Source: Comamonadaceae bacterium
GTDB lineage: Bacteria; Pseudomonadota; Gammaproteobacteria; Burkholderiales; Burkholderiaceae_C
NCBI GenBank assembly: GCA_027486255.1
Contig: JAIXPL010000043.1
Coordinates: 1 to 64,000, forward strand
Length of the DNA stretch: 64,000 nt
Reading direction: 5' to 3'
Shown here: positions 1 to 7,755 of the stretch, in pieces
Position numbering within the stretch: the first letter of the stretch is position 1
Layout: each line of letters starts with the position of its first letter
Made by a program: the position numbers and the translations under genes
Notes under the pieces: generated by a model
Told to the model about the DNA's origin: nothing
What the model saw: the letters and a program-made list of their open reading frames with translations, nothing else
The model's database searches: none

Positions 1-480
1 ATGACCCAGATGCTGGAGCCCCTTACCGACACCTACTTGTGGGAGATCGCGCAGCACTTCGCTGCACTCGAGCTGCCTTACCCCGCGCCGCTGCCCACCG
101 CCGGCTCGCGCGAGCTGCTCGAGCGCGGCCGCGTGCTGGTGATGCAAGGCGATCCGACCCGCCAGCTGCCGGCCTGCGTGCAATGCCATGGCCCGCGCAT
201 GACGGGCGTGCTGCCCAATGTGCCGGGCCTGCTGGGCCTGCCCCGGGACTACCTCAATGCCCAGCTGGGTGCCTGGCGGGCCGACAAGCGCCGCGCCCAC
301 GCCCCCGACTGCATGGCCGAGGTGGTGCGCCGCCTGGCACCGGAGGACATCGAGGCCGTCTCCACCTGGCTGGCCAGCCAGCCGGTGCCGGCCGATGGCA
401 AGCCGGCGGCGCGCCTGGCCAGCTCGGCAGGCCTGCCCGTGTGCGGCACCAGCCCCCTGCCCAAGGGGGCACGGCCATGA
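1..480 (+). CDS. c-type cytochrome, 5'-truncated by the window edge
   Basis: This is the C-terminal part of a periplasmic c-type cytochrome. One heme-binding CVQCH motif lies at residues 59-63. The first 28 residues read like the last helix of a preceding cytochrome domain (LTDTYLWEIAQHFAAL), so a second heme domain is probably cut off upstream and the ATG at base 1 is unlikely to be the real start. The stop overlaps the start of the following triheme cytochrome (ATGA), so the two are co-translated. Diheme c4-like plus triheme cytochromes usually pass electrons from a periplasmic molybdenum or quinoprotein dehydrogenase to the respiratory chain; the dehydrogenase itself is not visible here. 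Confidence 0.85.
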   Translation: MTQMLEPLTDTYLWEIAQHFAALELPYPAPLPTAGSRELLERGRVLVMQGDPTRQLPACVQCHGPRMTGVLPNVPGLLGLPRDYLNAQLGAWRADKRRAHAPDCMAEVVRRLAPEDIEAVSTWLASQPVPADGKPAARLASSAGLPVCGTSPLPKGARP

Positions 481-1772
481 AATGGATGACCCAGCGGCGC
501 CTGAGCCTGCGCCTGTTCCTGCTCAGCCTGGCCGCGCTGATGATGCTGGGCGGCGCCCTGGTGTGGTGGCTGAATGTGCGGGGTGAAGGCCTGGACATCG
601 ACACCCAGCCCGAGCTCAAGAATGCGGCGCTGATCGAACGGGGCGCCTACCTGGCACGTGCCGGCAACTGCATGGCCTGCCACAGCGCGCGCAGTGGTGT
701 GCCCTACGCGGGCGGCCGCGGCATCGACACGCCTTTTGGCACCGTGTACGCCAGCAACCTCACGCCCGACCCCACGCATGGCCTGGGCAACTGGACGGCC
801 CGCGACTTCTGGCGGGCGCTGCACCAGGGCCGCTCGCGCGATGGGCGGCTGCTTTACCCCGCCTTTCCGTACACGAACTACACCCAGGTCAGCCGCGAAG
901 ACGCCGATGCCCTGTTTGCCTTCCTGCAGAGTCTGCCGCCGGTAGCACAAGCCAACCAGCCGCATGAACTGCGCTGGCCCTTCAACACGCAACCAGCACT
1001 GGCGGTGTGGCGCGCGCTGTACTTCAGCCCGGACAGCTTCCAGCCCGATCTCCAGCAAAGCGCGGAATGGAACCGCGGCGCCTACCTGGTGCGCGGCCTG
1101 GGGCACTGCGCGGCCTGCCACTCGGCGCGCAATGCGCTGGGCGGCAGCAGCCCGCTGGACCTGGCCGGCGGCCTGATCCCCATGCAGAACTGGTATGCGC
1201 CTTCACTCAACGCCCCGGCCGAGGCAGGCGTGAGCCGCTGGCCATTGGCCGATGTGGTGGCCCTGCTCAAGACCGGCACCTCGCCCAGCGGCACCGTGCA
1301 GGGCCCCATGAGCGAGGTGGTGCTTCACAGCACCCAGCACCTGGCCGACGCCGACCTGCGGGCCATGGCCGTGTTCTTGAAGGCCTTGCCCGAGCGCACC
1401 AGCGAGCTCGAGCGGGTTCCTAGGGCGCGCACCCGCCTGAGTGAGCAAGGCGGCCAGCTGTATGGCCAGCACTGCGCGCAGTGCCACGGCGAGCGCGGCG
1501 AAGGCGTGCCCGGGGCCTACCCGGCCCTGGCCGGTAACCGGGCCGTCACCATGGCCTCACCGGTGAATCTGGTGCAGGTGGTGCTCCACGGTGGCTATGC
1601 GCCCGCCACGGCCGGCAACCCCAGACCCTACGGCATGCCGCCCTTCGTGATGGAGTTCAATGACCAGGAGATCGCCAGCGTGCTCAGCCACATTCGCGGC
1701 AGCTGGGGAAACCAGGCGGCAGAAGTCTCCGCGGTGGACGTGAACCAGGCACGTGCCCGGGCCGATCGCTAA
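477..1772 (+). CDS. triheme membrane-anchored cytochrome c (dehydrogenase electron-transfer subunit)
   Basis: The 431-residue protein has an N-terminal membrane anchor (about residues 9-33) followed by three cytochrome c domains with heme motifs CMACH (65-69), CAACH (211-215) and CAQCH (333-337). This layout matches the triheme cytochrome subunits of membrane-bound alcohol, aldehyde or gluconate dehydrogenases and of CoxL-type molybdenum dehydrogenases, which feed electrons to ubiquinone or a terminal oxidase. The ATG overlaps the stop of the preceding cytochrome gene. The substrate cannot be told from this subunit. Family assignment is firm; the partner enzyme is inferred. Confidence 0.9.
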   Translation: MKWMTQRRLSLRLFLLSLAALMMLGGALVWWLNVRGEGLDIDTQPELKNAALIERGAYLARAGNCMACHSARSGVPYAGGRGIDTPFGTVYASNLTPDPTHGLGNWTARDFWRALHQGRSRDGRLLYPAFPYTNYTQVSREDADALFAFLQSLPPVAQANQPHELRWPFNTQPALAVWRALYFSPDSFQPDLQQSAEWNRGAYLVRGLGHCAACHSARNALGGSSPLDLAGGLIPMQNWYAPSLNAPAEAGVSRWPLADVVALLKTGTSPSGTVQGPMSEVVLHSTQHLADADLRAMAVFLKALPERTSELERVPRARTRLSEQGGQLYGQHCAQCHGERGEGVPGAYPALAGNRAVTMASPVNLVQVVLHGGYAPATAGNPRPYGMPPFVMEFNDQEIASVLSHIRGSWGNQAAEVSAVDVNQARARADR

Positions 1773-1782
1773 GGAGCGCGCC

Positions 1783-2268
1783 TCAATCCTCGCCGGCGGC
1801 GTGTGCCGACAAGCGCTTGCCCACCGTGGGCCTGAACACCACGGGCTTGCCGCCCATGCGCTGCTTGCACATCCAGTGGGCCAAAGCGGCGTCCAAGTAG
1901 TCTGCGTGGCCAGGAAACCAACGGGCCAGCTCATCGGCCAGGCGCCGGCAGACGGCGGTGTCACCTTGGGCCAGCATCGCCTGCACGTCCATGAGCGACT
2001 TCATGACAGCGGCATGCTCGTTGATGTGGCACTCCCGAGCAGGAAACTGGGTGTGCTGCATCCACCGGTCTTCTTCGCCGAAATGCGCATGGGCGTGCTC
2101 AATGAGCCGGTCCATCAAGTCAGGCAATTGCTGATCCTGGGCCTGCTGCAGGGCAGCGACGCAGCTCACAAATTCCTCATGGACCGCGTCCATGGGCGCA
2201 AAGCCCAGCAGCAGGCTGTCGGACCACTGCAAGACAGTCTCATGAGGGGACATTGATGAGGGATCCAT
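1783..2268 (-). CDS. bacteriohemerythrin-type protein
   Basis: This 161-residue protein carries the complete di-iron ligand set of hemerythrin: His30, His62 with Glu66, His81, His85, His121 and Asp126. It should bind O2 reversibly, or sense oxygen or NO, in the cytoplasm; no signal peptide or fused signalling domain is present. It converges on the cytochrome gene with only 10 bp between stops. The start is uncertain: an in-frame ATG at 2253 (MSPHETVLQW) would shorten the protein by five residues and also fits the family. Confidence 0.9.
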   Translation of the reverse strand: MDPSSMSPHETVLQWSDSLLLGFAPMDAVHEEFVSCVAALQQAQDQQLPDLMDRLIEHAHAHFGEEDRWMQHTQFPARECHINEHAAVMKSLMDVQAMLAQGDTAVCRRLADELARWFPGHADYLDAALAHWMCKQRMGGKPVVFRPTVGKRLSAHAAGED

Positions 2269-2280
2269 CCAATCGCTCGC

Positions 2281-3033
2281 TTATTTCAACAAGAGCAACA
2301 AGGCCAGCAGCATCAAGAAACCCAGCAACAAGCGGCGGAACAGCTGCTCGCTGAGGTGTCCACGCAAGCGCCTGCCCAGTGCCATGCCCAGGTAGACAGG
2401 CCCCATGGCCAGGCAGGACCAACCCACTTCGGCCCAGCCGAAGCGGTCCCACCACAGCATGGCGGCGTACATGGGCACAGCACCTAAAAAATAAATGATG
2501 CTGATGCTGCCCACAAACTCTTCACGCTTGAGGCGCAGCGCCATCAGGTAGGTGATGAGCATGGGACCGGTCAGGGTTGACAAACCACCCAGACCACCGG
2601 CCAACGCCCCGACGAGCGGGCCGGCCCAGGCTTGATGGCGCTCAGGGATTTGGCCGCGCGGCTCGTACGCCATCAGCGCGACCGAGGAGAACACGGTGAT
2701 GGCTATCGCCAAATTCAGACCCGACGCCGAGAGGTATTGGCTCCAGTAAACCGCCAGCAGGGTCGCCAACAGCTGCGCCAGGATGAGGGGCCCGAAGCGC
2801 TTGAGCGCATAAAGCAAGCGCCCGCCCTGCACCGACTGGATGATGTTGGACAAGAGCACCGGCACGACCAACAAGCCCATGGCCTGCTGCGCAGGCAGCA
2901 AGAGAGAGAGCATGGGGACCGTGACCAAGTTCGCTCCCACGCCCAAAGTGCCCTTGACCACGCCCCCTACGGTCAGCATGAGGGTGCCGACCAGCAGGGT
3001 CCCCAACAGGGCGTAAGAAAAGTCCCAAACCAC
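2281..3033 (-). CDS. TSUP (TauE/SafE) family membrane permease
   Basis: The 250-residue, very hydrophobic protein has about eight predicted membrane segments and the internal duplication typical of TSUP carriers, which move organic or sulfur-containing anions. The start is a GTG lying directly after the TAA of the upstream Bug gene, so the two are translationally coupled. This pair diverges from the phthalate reductase gene across a promoter carrying a palindrome shared with the oxygenase promoter. Phthalate or a related aromatic acid is therefore the likely cargo, by inference from context only. Confidence 0.85.
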   Translation of the reverse strand: MVWDFSYALLGTLLVGTLMLTVGGVVKGTLGVGANLVTVPMLSLLLPAQQAMGLLVVPVLLSNIIQSVQGGRLLYALKRFGPLILAQLLATLLAVYWSQYLSASGLNLAIAITVFSSVALMAYEPRGQIPERHQAWAGPLVGALAGGLGGLSTLTGPMLITYLMALRLKREEFVGSISIIYFLGAVPMYAAMLWWDRFGWAEVGWSCLAMGPVYLGMALGRRLRGHLSEQLFRRLLLGFLMLLALLLLLK

Positions 3034-3999
3034 TTATTCGGCTTTAAGGTCGGCGGACTTGCCGGCCTTGGCCATGGCCTGGTTCTCGCGGTCGATCTCT
3101 TTGCGGTAAGCATCGGGACCGGCACCCACGGGTTCGATGCTGGCGGCGTTGAGCTTCTCCATCACGTCCGGCTGGCGAACGACCCAGGCGATATCGTCGG
3201 CAATGCGCTTGATGGCCTCGGGGGCCGTGCCGCTGCGCGCCATCACGCCAATGGTGACGGAGAAGTCATAGCCTGACACCAGCTCGGCAATCGCGGGGAC
3301 ATCGGGCACCTGTGGGGAGCGCTTGCTGTCATTGCTGCCCAGCAGCGTGACCTGGTTGTTCTTGACGAAACCGGACATGGACGGCAGGGCCGAAAAGAGG
3401 AAGTCCACCTGACCGCCCAGCAGCGCGGGCACCGACTGGCCGGAACCACGGAAGGGGATGTGGCGCACATCGAGTTTCAGCTCGGCCTTGAGGGCCTCCA
3501 TGCTCAGGTGATGCGTGCTGCCAATGCCTGAGGAGCCATAGGTGTAGGTGCCAGGGTTGGCGCGCACCTTCTCCACGAATTCGCGCAGGTTCTTCACGCC
3601 GGTCTTGGGGTGGGCCACCAGAAACAGCGGCGATCGCGCGATCAGGGAGACAGGCATCAGCTCCTTGCCCATGGTGTAGGTGGCAGACTTGTTAATCAGC
3701 GGGGTGATCGACAGCATGGAGCCGTCGGAAACAATGAAAGTGTGGTTGTCATTGGTGCCCAGCATCAGGTTCTGATAGGCCACGACCCCATTGCCACCGG
3801 GCTTGTTGTCAACCACCACGGACTGGCCCAGCCGCTCCGTGAGTTTTTGCGCGACGATCCGCGCCACAGAGTCGGGCAAGCCGCCGGCCGCATAGGGCAC
3901 GATGAACTTGACGGGCTTGGAGGGAAAGGTCTGTGCGCTGGCGGCCATGGGCAGAGCTGCCAGGGTCAGGGCGAGGGTGGCAAATGTCCTACGTTTCAT
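3034..3999 (-). CDS. Bug-family periplasmic solute-binding protein
   Basis: The 321-residue protein begins with a Sec signal peptide (MKRRTFATLALTLAALPMAASA) and continues with the Bug/TctC signature (FPSKPVKFIVPYAAGG, VVDNKPGGNG, HIPFRGSGQS). Bug proteins bind small carboxylates in the periplasm, normally for a TctAB membrane pair, but no tctA or tctB is present here. The next gene in the operon is instead a TSUP permease. The ATG has a CGGAGA ribosome site. Its promoter region is shared with the divergent pht2-like gene and holds the 4033-4048 palindrome. Confidence 0.92.
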   Translation of the reverse strand: MKRRTFATLALTLAALPMAASAQTFPSKPVKFIVPYAAGGLPDSVARIVAQKLTERLGQSVVVDNKPGGNGVVAYQNLMLGTNDNHTFIVSDGSMLSITPLINKSATYTMGKELMPVSLIARSPLFLVAHPKTGVKNLREFVEKVRANPGTYTYGSSGIGSTHHLSMEALKAELKLDVRHIPFRGSGQSVPALLGGQVDFLFSALPSMSGFVKNNQVTLLGSNDSKRSPQVPDVPAIAELVSGYDFSVTIGVMARSGTAPEAIKRIADDIAWVVRQPDVMEKLNAASIEPVGAGPDAYRKEIDRENQAMAKAGKSADLKAE

Positions 4000-4032
4000 G
4001 ATGTCTCCGGGAAAACAAGTAGCAAGGAATTT

Positions 4033-4048
4033 TCTTAGTCGCCTAAGA
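4033..4048. promoter_or_regulatory. palindromic operator candidate, phthalate divergent promoter
   Basis: TCTTAG-TCGC-CTAAGA, a perfect 6-bp inverted repeat with a 4-base spacer, sits midway in the 119-bp gap between the divergent Bug and pht2-like genes. Its core CTTAGTCGCCTAAG recurs with one change (CTTTGTCGCCTAAG) at 9112-9125 upstream of the oxygenase gene. The MarR-type regulator at 6265-6756 is the obvious candidate to bind both. Confidence 0.7.
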
Positions 4049-4118
4049 TGATGTATTGTTTTCGTGCGGTGTGACAGATGTCAATCGTGCAAACCCCCTG
4101 AGCCCTCCAAAGACCGCC

Positions 4119-5081
4119 ATGACCGATCCCATCGAGCTTCAAACCTTGCGCATCCGCCGCAAGGCGCAGATCGCCCGCGATATCCACCTCATCGAGCTAG
4201 AACACCCCGATGGCCAGCCCCTGGCGCCATTTTCTGCCGGTGCCCATGTGCCGATTCAGGTGCCCAATGGGGCCATGCGGCAGTACTCCCTGTGCAGCGA
4301 TCCTGCCAGCCTTGACCACTACGCCATTGCGGTCAAGCGAGAAGCCACTGGCCGCGGCGGCTCCATCAGTTTGATCGACGGTGTAGCCGAAGGCGACACG
4401 CTCCAGGTCGGCCCGCCCGCCAATCTGTTTGGCCTGAGCGACAAGGCACGCAGCTTTATCCTGGTGGCCGGCGGGATCGGTATCACGCCCATGATGGCCA
4501 TGCTCCATGCCTTGCAGGCCGAAGGCCTGCGCTCGTTCAAGCTCTACTACCTCACGCGGGACGAAGAGAGCACCGCCTTTGCGCAAGAGCTGCGCTCTTC
4601 GGAATGGGCCCCGCGCGTGGTGATCCACCACGACCAAGGCGACCCTGCAAACGCCTTTGACCTGTGGCGCATTTTCGAAAAGCCGGTCAGCGGTGCCCAT
4701 GTGTATTGCTGCGGCCCCCAGGGGCTGATGGACGCCGTCAAAGACATGTGCGGCCACTGGCCTGACAGCGCCATTCACTTCGAGAGCTTCGGGGCCGACA
4801 CCCGTGCGCATGCGGATGACCGTCCCTTTGAGATCGAGCTGGCCCACAGCGGTCGGCGCCTGACCGTAGGGGTGGGTCAGACCATGCTGCAGGTTCTGCA
4901 CAATGCACAGGTGCAGGTCCCCAGCTCGTGCGAGAGCGGCAGCTGCGGCTCCTGCAAGGTCGGCCTGATCGAGGGCGAAGCCGATCACCGGGACCTGGTG
5001 CTCCTGCCCGAAGAGCGTGCCAGCCAAGTCATGGTCTGCGTCTCGAGGGCTCGAGGCGATCGATTGGTGCTGGATCTGTGA
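4119..5081 (+). CDS. pht2: phthalate 4,5-dioxygenase reductase component (PDR family)
   Basis: The 320-residue NADH:ferredoxin-type reductase hands electrons to the Rieske oxygenase encoded at 7756-9072. Domains in order are an FMN-binding barrel with R54-x-Y-S57, an NADH-binding domain with GGIGITPMM (118-126), and a C-terminal plant-type [2Fe-2S] domain with Cys271, Cys276, Cys279 and Cys307. This FMN - NAD - [2Fe-2S] order is that of phthalate dioxygenase reductase. The ATG at 4119 was chosen over an upstream in-frame start because MTDPIELQTL matches the family N-terminus. The stop overlaps the next gene. Confidence 0.9.
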   Translation: MTDPIELQTLRIRRKAQIARDIHLIELEHPDGQPLAPFSAGAHVPIQVPNGAMRQYSLCSDPASLDHYAIAVKREATGRGGSISLIDGVAEGDTLQVGPPANLFGLSDKARSFILVAGGIGITPMMAMLHALQAEGLRSFKLYYLTRDEESTAFAQELRSSEWAPRVVIHHDQGDPANAFDLWRIFEKPVSGAHVYCCGPQGLMDAVKDMCGHWPDSAIHFESFGADTRAHADDRPFEIELAHSGRRLTVGVGQTMLQVLHNAQVQVPSSCESGSCGSCKVGLIEGEADHRDLVLLPEERASQVMVCVSRARGDRLVLDL

Positions 5082-6268
5082 GCCACCCGCCCCTGCGCAT
5101 GGGCGTGCTCGGCCTGGGCCGCGCCTTTACCCTGATGCTGCCGACCTTCGCACGCGACCCGCGAACGCAGCTGGTGGCCGCGTTCGACCCACGAGAGGCC
5201 GCCCGGCAGGCTTTTGAGCGAGAGTTCTCCGGGGTGGCGCACCCCAGCCCTGAAGCCGTGTGCGCAGACCCTTCGGTCGAGTGGGTGTATGTGGCCACGC
5301 CCCACCAGTTCCACGCCGAGCATGTGGTGCTGGCCGCCTCACAGGGCAAGCACGTCTTGGTCGAAAAGCCGATGGCCTTGAACCTGGCGGATGCCGATCG
5401 CATGATCGCGGCCTGCGCCCAGGCCGGCACGCATTTGATCGTGGGGCACAGCCACAGCTTCAACGCGCCTGTGAGGCTGGCCAGACAACTCATCGACAGT
5501 GGTCGTTTCGGCCAGGTCCGCATGGTGCATGCCATGAATTTCACGGATTTCCTTTACCGTCCCAGGCGACCTGAAGAATTGGATACCGCTCAGGGCGGCG
5601 GCGTGGTCTTCAGCCAAGCGGCGCACCAAGTGGATATCGTGCGCCTGCTGGCAGGTGGACGGGCCCTGACGGTGTATGCCCAGGCGGGCCGCTGGGATGC
5701 CCAAAGACCGACCGAGGGGGCCTACACCGCGCTGATGAGCTTTGAAGGCGGCGCCATCGCCAACCTCAGCTACAACGGCTATGGCTTTTATGACAGCGAC
5801 GTGCTGATGGACGGCATCGGTGAGCTAGGTGGCACGAAGACCGTGGGCGCTCACCAGTCCACCAGGCAGCGATGGCACACGGTCACGGACGAAGCCGCCG
5901 AAGCGCAGCGCAAAGCCGAACGCAACTTCGGTGGAAAAGACTACCGCGCCGACAGCGGCCAAGCCCCCCAGGCTTTCCAGCACTTCGGCCCCGTGATCGT
6001 GAGTTGTGATTCAGCGGATTTGCGCCTCACCCCTTTCGGCGTGGAAATCCACGATGCCCAAGGCGTCCGTCTGGAGCGCCTGCCCACACCACAGGTGCCT
6101 CGCAGCGAGGTCATCGACGAGCTCTGGTCCGTGGCCCGGCAGGAGGGCTCGGCCGTGCATGATGGCCATGGCGCTAAGGCCACGCTGGAAGTGTGTCTGG
6201 CCATCCTGTCCTCCAGCCACAGTGGCCAGGCGATCACGCTGCACCATCAGAAAGGACTGGCCCGATGA
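5078..6268 (+). CDS. pht4: Gfo/Idh/MocA dehydrogenase, probable cis-4,5-dihydrodiol phthalate dehydrogenase
   Basis: The 396-residue protein has an N-terminal Rossmann fold (MGVLGLGRAF) and the family's EKPMAL catalytic-lysine motif. Its place between the phthalate reductase and a MarR regulator, with pht5-like and pht3-like genes opposite, identifies it as the dehydrogenase that re-aromatises the dihydrodiol to 4,5-dihydroxyphthalate. The GTG at 5078 overlaps the reductase stop (GTGA); an ATG at 5099 would start directly at the nucleotide-binding motif and is less likely. The stop overlaps the MarR start. Family is certain; the substrate rests on neighbourhood. Confidence 0.82.
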   Translation: MSHPPLRMGVLGLGRAFTLMLPTFARDPRTQLVAAFDPREAARQAFEREFSGVAHPSPEAVCADPSVEWVYVATPHQFHAEHVVLAASQGKHVLVEKPMALNLADADRMIAACAQAGTHLIVGHSHSFNAPVRLARQLIDSGRFGQVRMVHAMNFTDFLYRPRRPEELDTAQGGGVVFSQAAHQVDIVRLLAGGRALTVYAQAGRWDAQRPTEGAYTALMSFEGGAIANLSYNGYGFYDSDVLMDGIGELGGTKTVGAHQSTRQRWHTVTDEAAEAQRKAERNFGGKDYRADSGQAPQAFQHFGPVIVSCDSADLRLTPFGVEIHDAQGVRLERLPTPQVPRSEVIDELWSVARQEGSAVHDGHGAKATLEVCLAILSSSHSGQAITLHHQKGLAR

Positions 6269-6756
6269 CGGCCCGCAAACAAGACACGCTTGAACTGCTG
6301 AAGCATTGGCGCGAGTCCGTGCCGGAAGACCGACTGGCCCACCTGATCCGCGATGTGGCCCGCGCCCAGCAGCGCGCCCTGCAGCATCGACTGGCAGGCC
6401 ATGGGGTGTCCTTTGGGCACTGGACCTTCCTGCGCATTCTGTGGATACGTGATGGCCTGACGCAAAAGGAGCTCAGCGATCTGGCCGGGGTGATGGAGCC
6501 CACCACCTTCAGCGCCGTCAAGGCCATGGAAGAAATGGGCCTGATCGAGCGCCGGCACTTGGCAGGCAACCGCAAGAACATGCACGTCTTCCTCACCGCC
6601 TCTGGGCGGGCGCTTCAGAAAAAGCTGGTGCCCCTGGCCGAGGAAGTCAATCGCCTGAGCGTGCAGGGCCTGCCCGAGAAGACCGTGGTCTTGATGCGCG
6701 AGGCACTGCTCACTGTCATCGAAAACCTGGCCGCCGAAGAGGCGGCGCAGGCCTGA
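6265..6756 (+). CDS. MarR-family transcriptional regulator of the phthalate genes
   Basis: The 163-residue protein has a MarR winged-helix domain (LTQKELSDLAGVMEPTTFSAVKAMEE as recognition region, then a wing with RRHLAGNRKN). It is the last gene of the pht2-pht4 operon, started by an ATGA overlap. MarR proteins usually repress and are released by an aromatic ligand. The two matching palindromes at 4033-4048 and 9104-9133 are the natural targets, which would put all four enzyme genes and the Bug/TSUP pair under one regulator. Confidence 0.88.
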   Translation: MTARKQDTLELLKHWRESVPEDRLAHLIRDVARAQQRALQHRLAGHGVSFGHWTFLRILWIRDGLTQKELSDLAGVMEPTTFSAVKAMEEMGLIERRHLAGNRKNMHVFLTASGRALQKKLVPLAEEVNRLSVQGLPEKTVVLMREALLTVIENLAAEEAAQA

Positions 6757-6762
6757 TGGCCC

Positions 6763-7752
6763 TCAGATGCTGAAGGACTCGTAGGTCGACGGATCAAACA
6801 ACTCGTCTACCGGCACCTGTCGCGACGACAGGCCCTGGGCGAAGTGGTGGCGGGTGAACGCCTCCAGCGTGCGGCGGTTGGGCGCCACCCCATAAGACCA
6901 AAAGTCTGAGCCCAGGGTCTCGCGTGCCGCCTTGAGCTGCTCTTCCACAAAGGGCAGTGTGACCTTGGTGGCCGAGGTGTCCGCCAGCAACTCCAAGGCT
7001 TTGGTCTTGGACTCGCTGAAGGCCTTGAAGACGGCGGCCGGCAGCCAGCGATGTTGCTGGGCCAGCTCCTTGCGAATGCCCACCACGTGCATGATGGGAA
7101 AAATCCCGGTGCGCTTGTAGTAGTCCTTGGCCACGGCGGTGGGGTCATCGAACAGCCAGCCCACGTTCGGGTTGTTCATGGCCGCGCCGCTGGGTGGGCG
7201 GGGGGCAATGAAGCCGTCAATGGCGCCTTCGTCCAGCAACTGCGAAATGGTCTTGTCCTCGGGGGCGCTTTCAATCTTCACACCAGGCGGCAGGTCCAGC
7301 TTGATCTTCTCAGGCCGGCCCGGGGTGTCGATGCCACCGCGCACCCAGGTCACGTCTTCGGGCGCTATCCCAAAGTCGTCCTGCAAGATCGAGCGCGCCC
7401 ACACAATGGCCGTGAGCTGGTACTCGGGAATACCGATGCGCTTGCCTCTGAGGTCTTGCGGCTGCTTGATCCGGTCTTTGCGCACATAGATGGACGTATG
7501 GCGGAACGCGCGTGAGAGAAACACCGGCACCGCAATGTAGGGGCACTCGCCGCGCGAATGCTTGACCAGGTAGCTGGAGAAGGACAGCTCGGTGATGTCG
7601 AAGTCACGGCTGCGCATCGCACGAAAGAACATTTCCTCGGGGCTGAGCAGCATGTACACCGGGTCACAGCCATCGATCTGCACGCGGCCATCGAAGAGCG
7701 CGCGGTTGCGGTCGTAGTCGCCCATGGCGACGGAGAGTTGAAGTTTGCTCAT
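6763..7752 (-). CDS. pht5: 4,5-dihydroxyphthalate decarboxylase
   Basis: The 329-residue protein starts MSKLQLSVAMGDYDRNRALF and contains DITELSFSSYL, IAVPVFLSRAFRH and RGKRIGIPEY, all typical of 4,5-dihydroxyphthalate decarboxylase, a soluble enzyme with a substrate-binding-protein-like fold. It forms protocatechuate from 4,5-dihydroxyphthalate. The ATG at 7752 follows the oxygenase stop by 3 bp, with an AAAGG ribosome site inside the oxygenase end; an in-frame TTG just upstream is not needed. It converges with the MarR gene, stops 6 bp apart. Confidence 0.9.
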   Translation of the reverse strand: MSKLQLSVAMGDYDRNRALFDGRVQIDGCDPVYMLLSPEEMFFRAMRSRDFDITELSFSSYLVKHSRGECPYIAVPVFLSRAFRHTSIYVRKDRIKQPQDLRGKRIGIPEYQLTAIVWARSILQDDFGIAPEDVTWVRGGIDTPGRPEKIKLDLPPGVKIESAPEDKTISQLLDEGAIDGFIAPRPPSGAAMNNPNVGWLFDDPTAVAKDYYKRTGIFPIMHVVGIRKELAQQHRWLPAAVFKAFSESKTKALELLADTSATKVTLPFVEEQLKAARETLGSDFWSYGVAPNRRTLEAFTRHHFAQGLSSRQVPVDELFDPSTYESFSI

Positions 7753-7755
7753 CAA

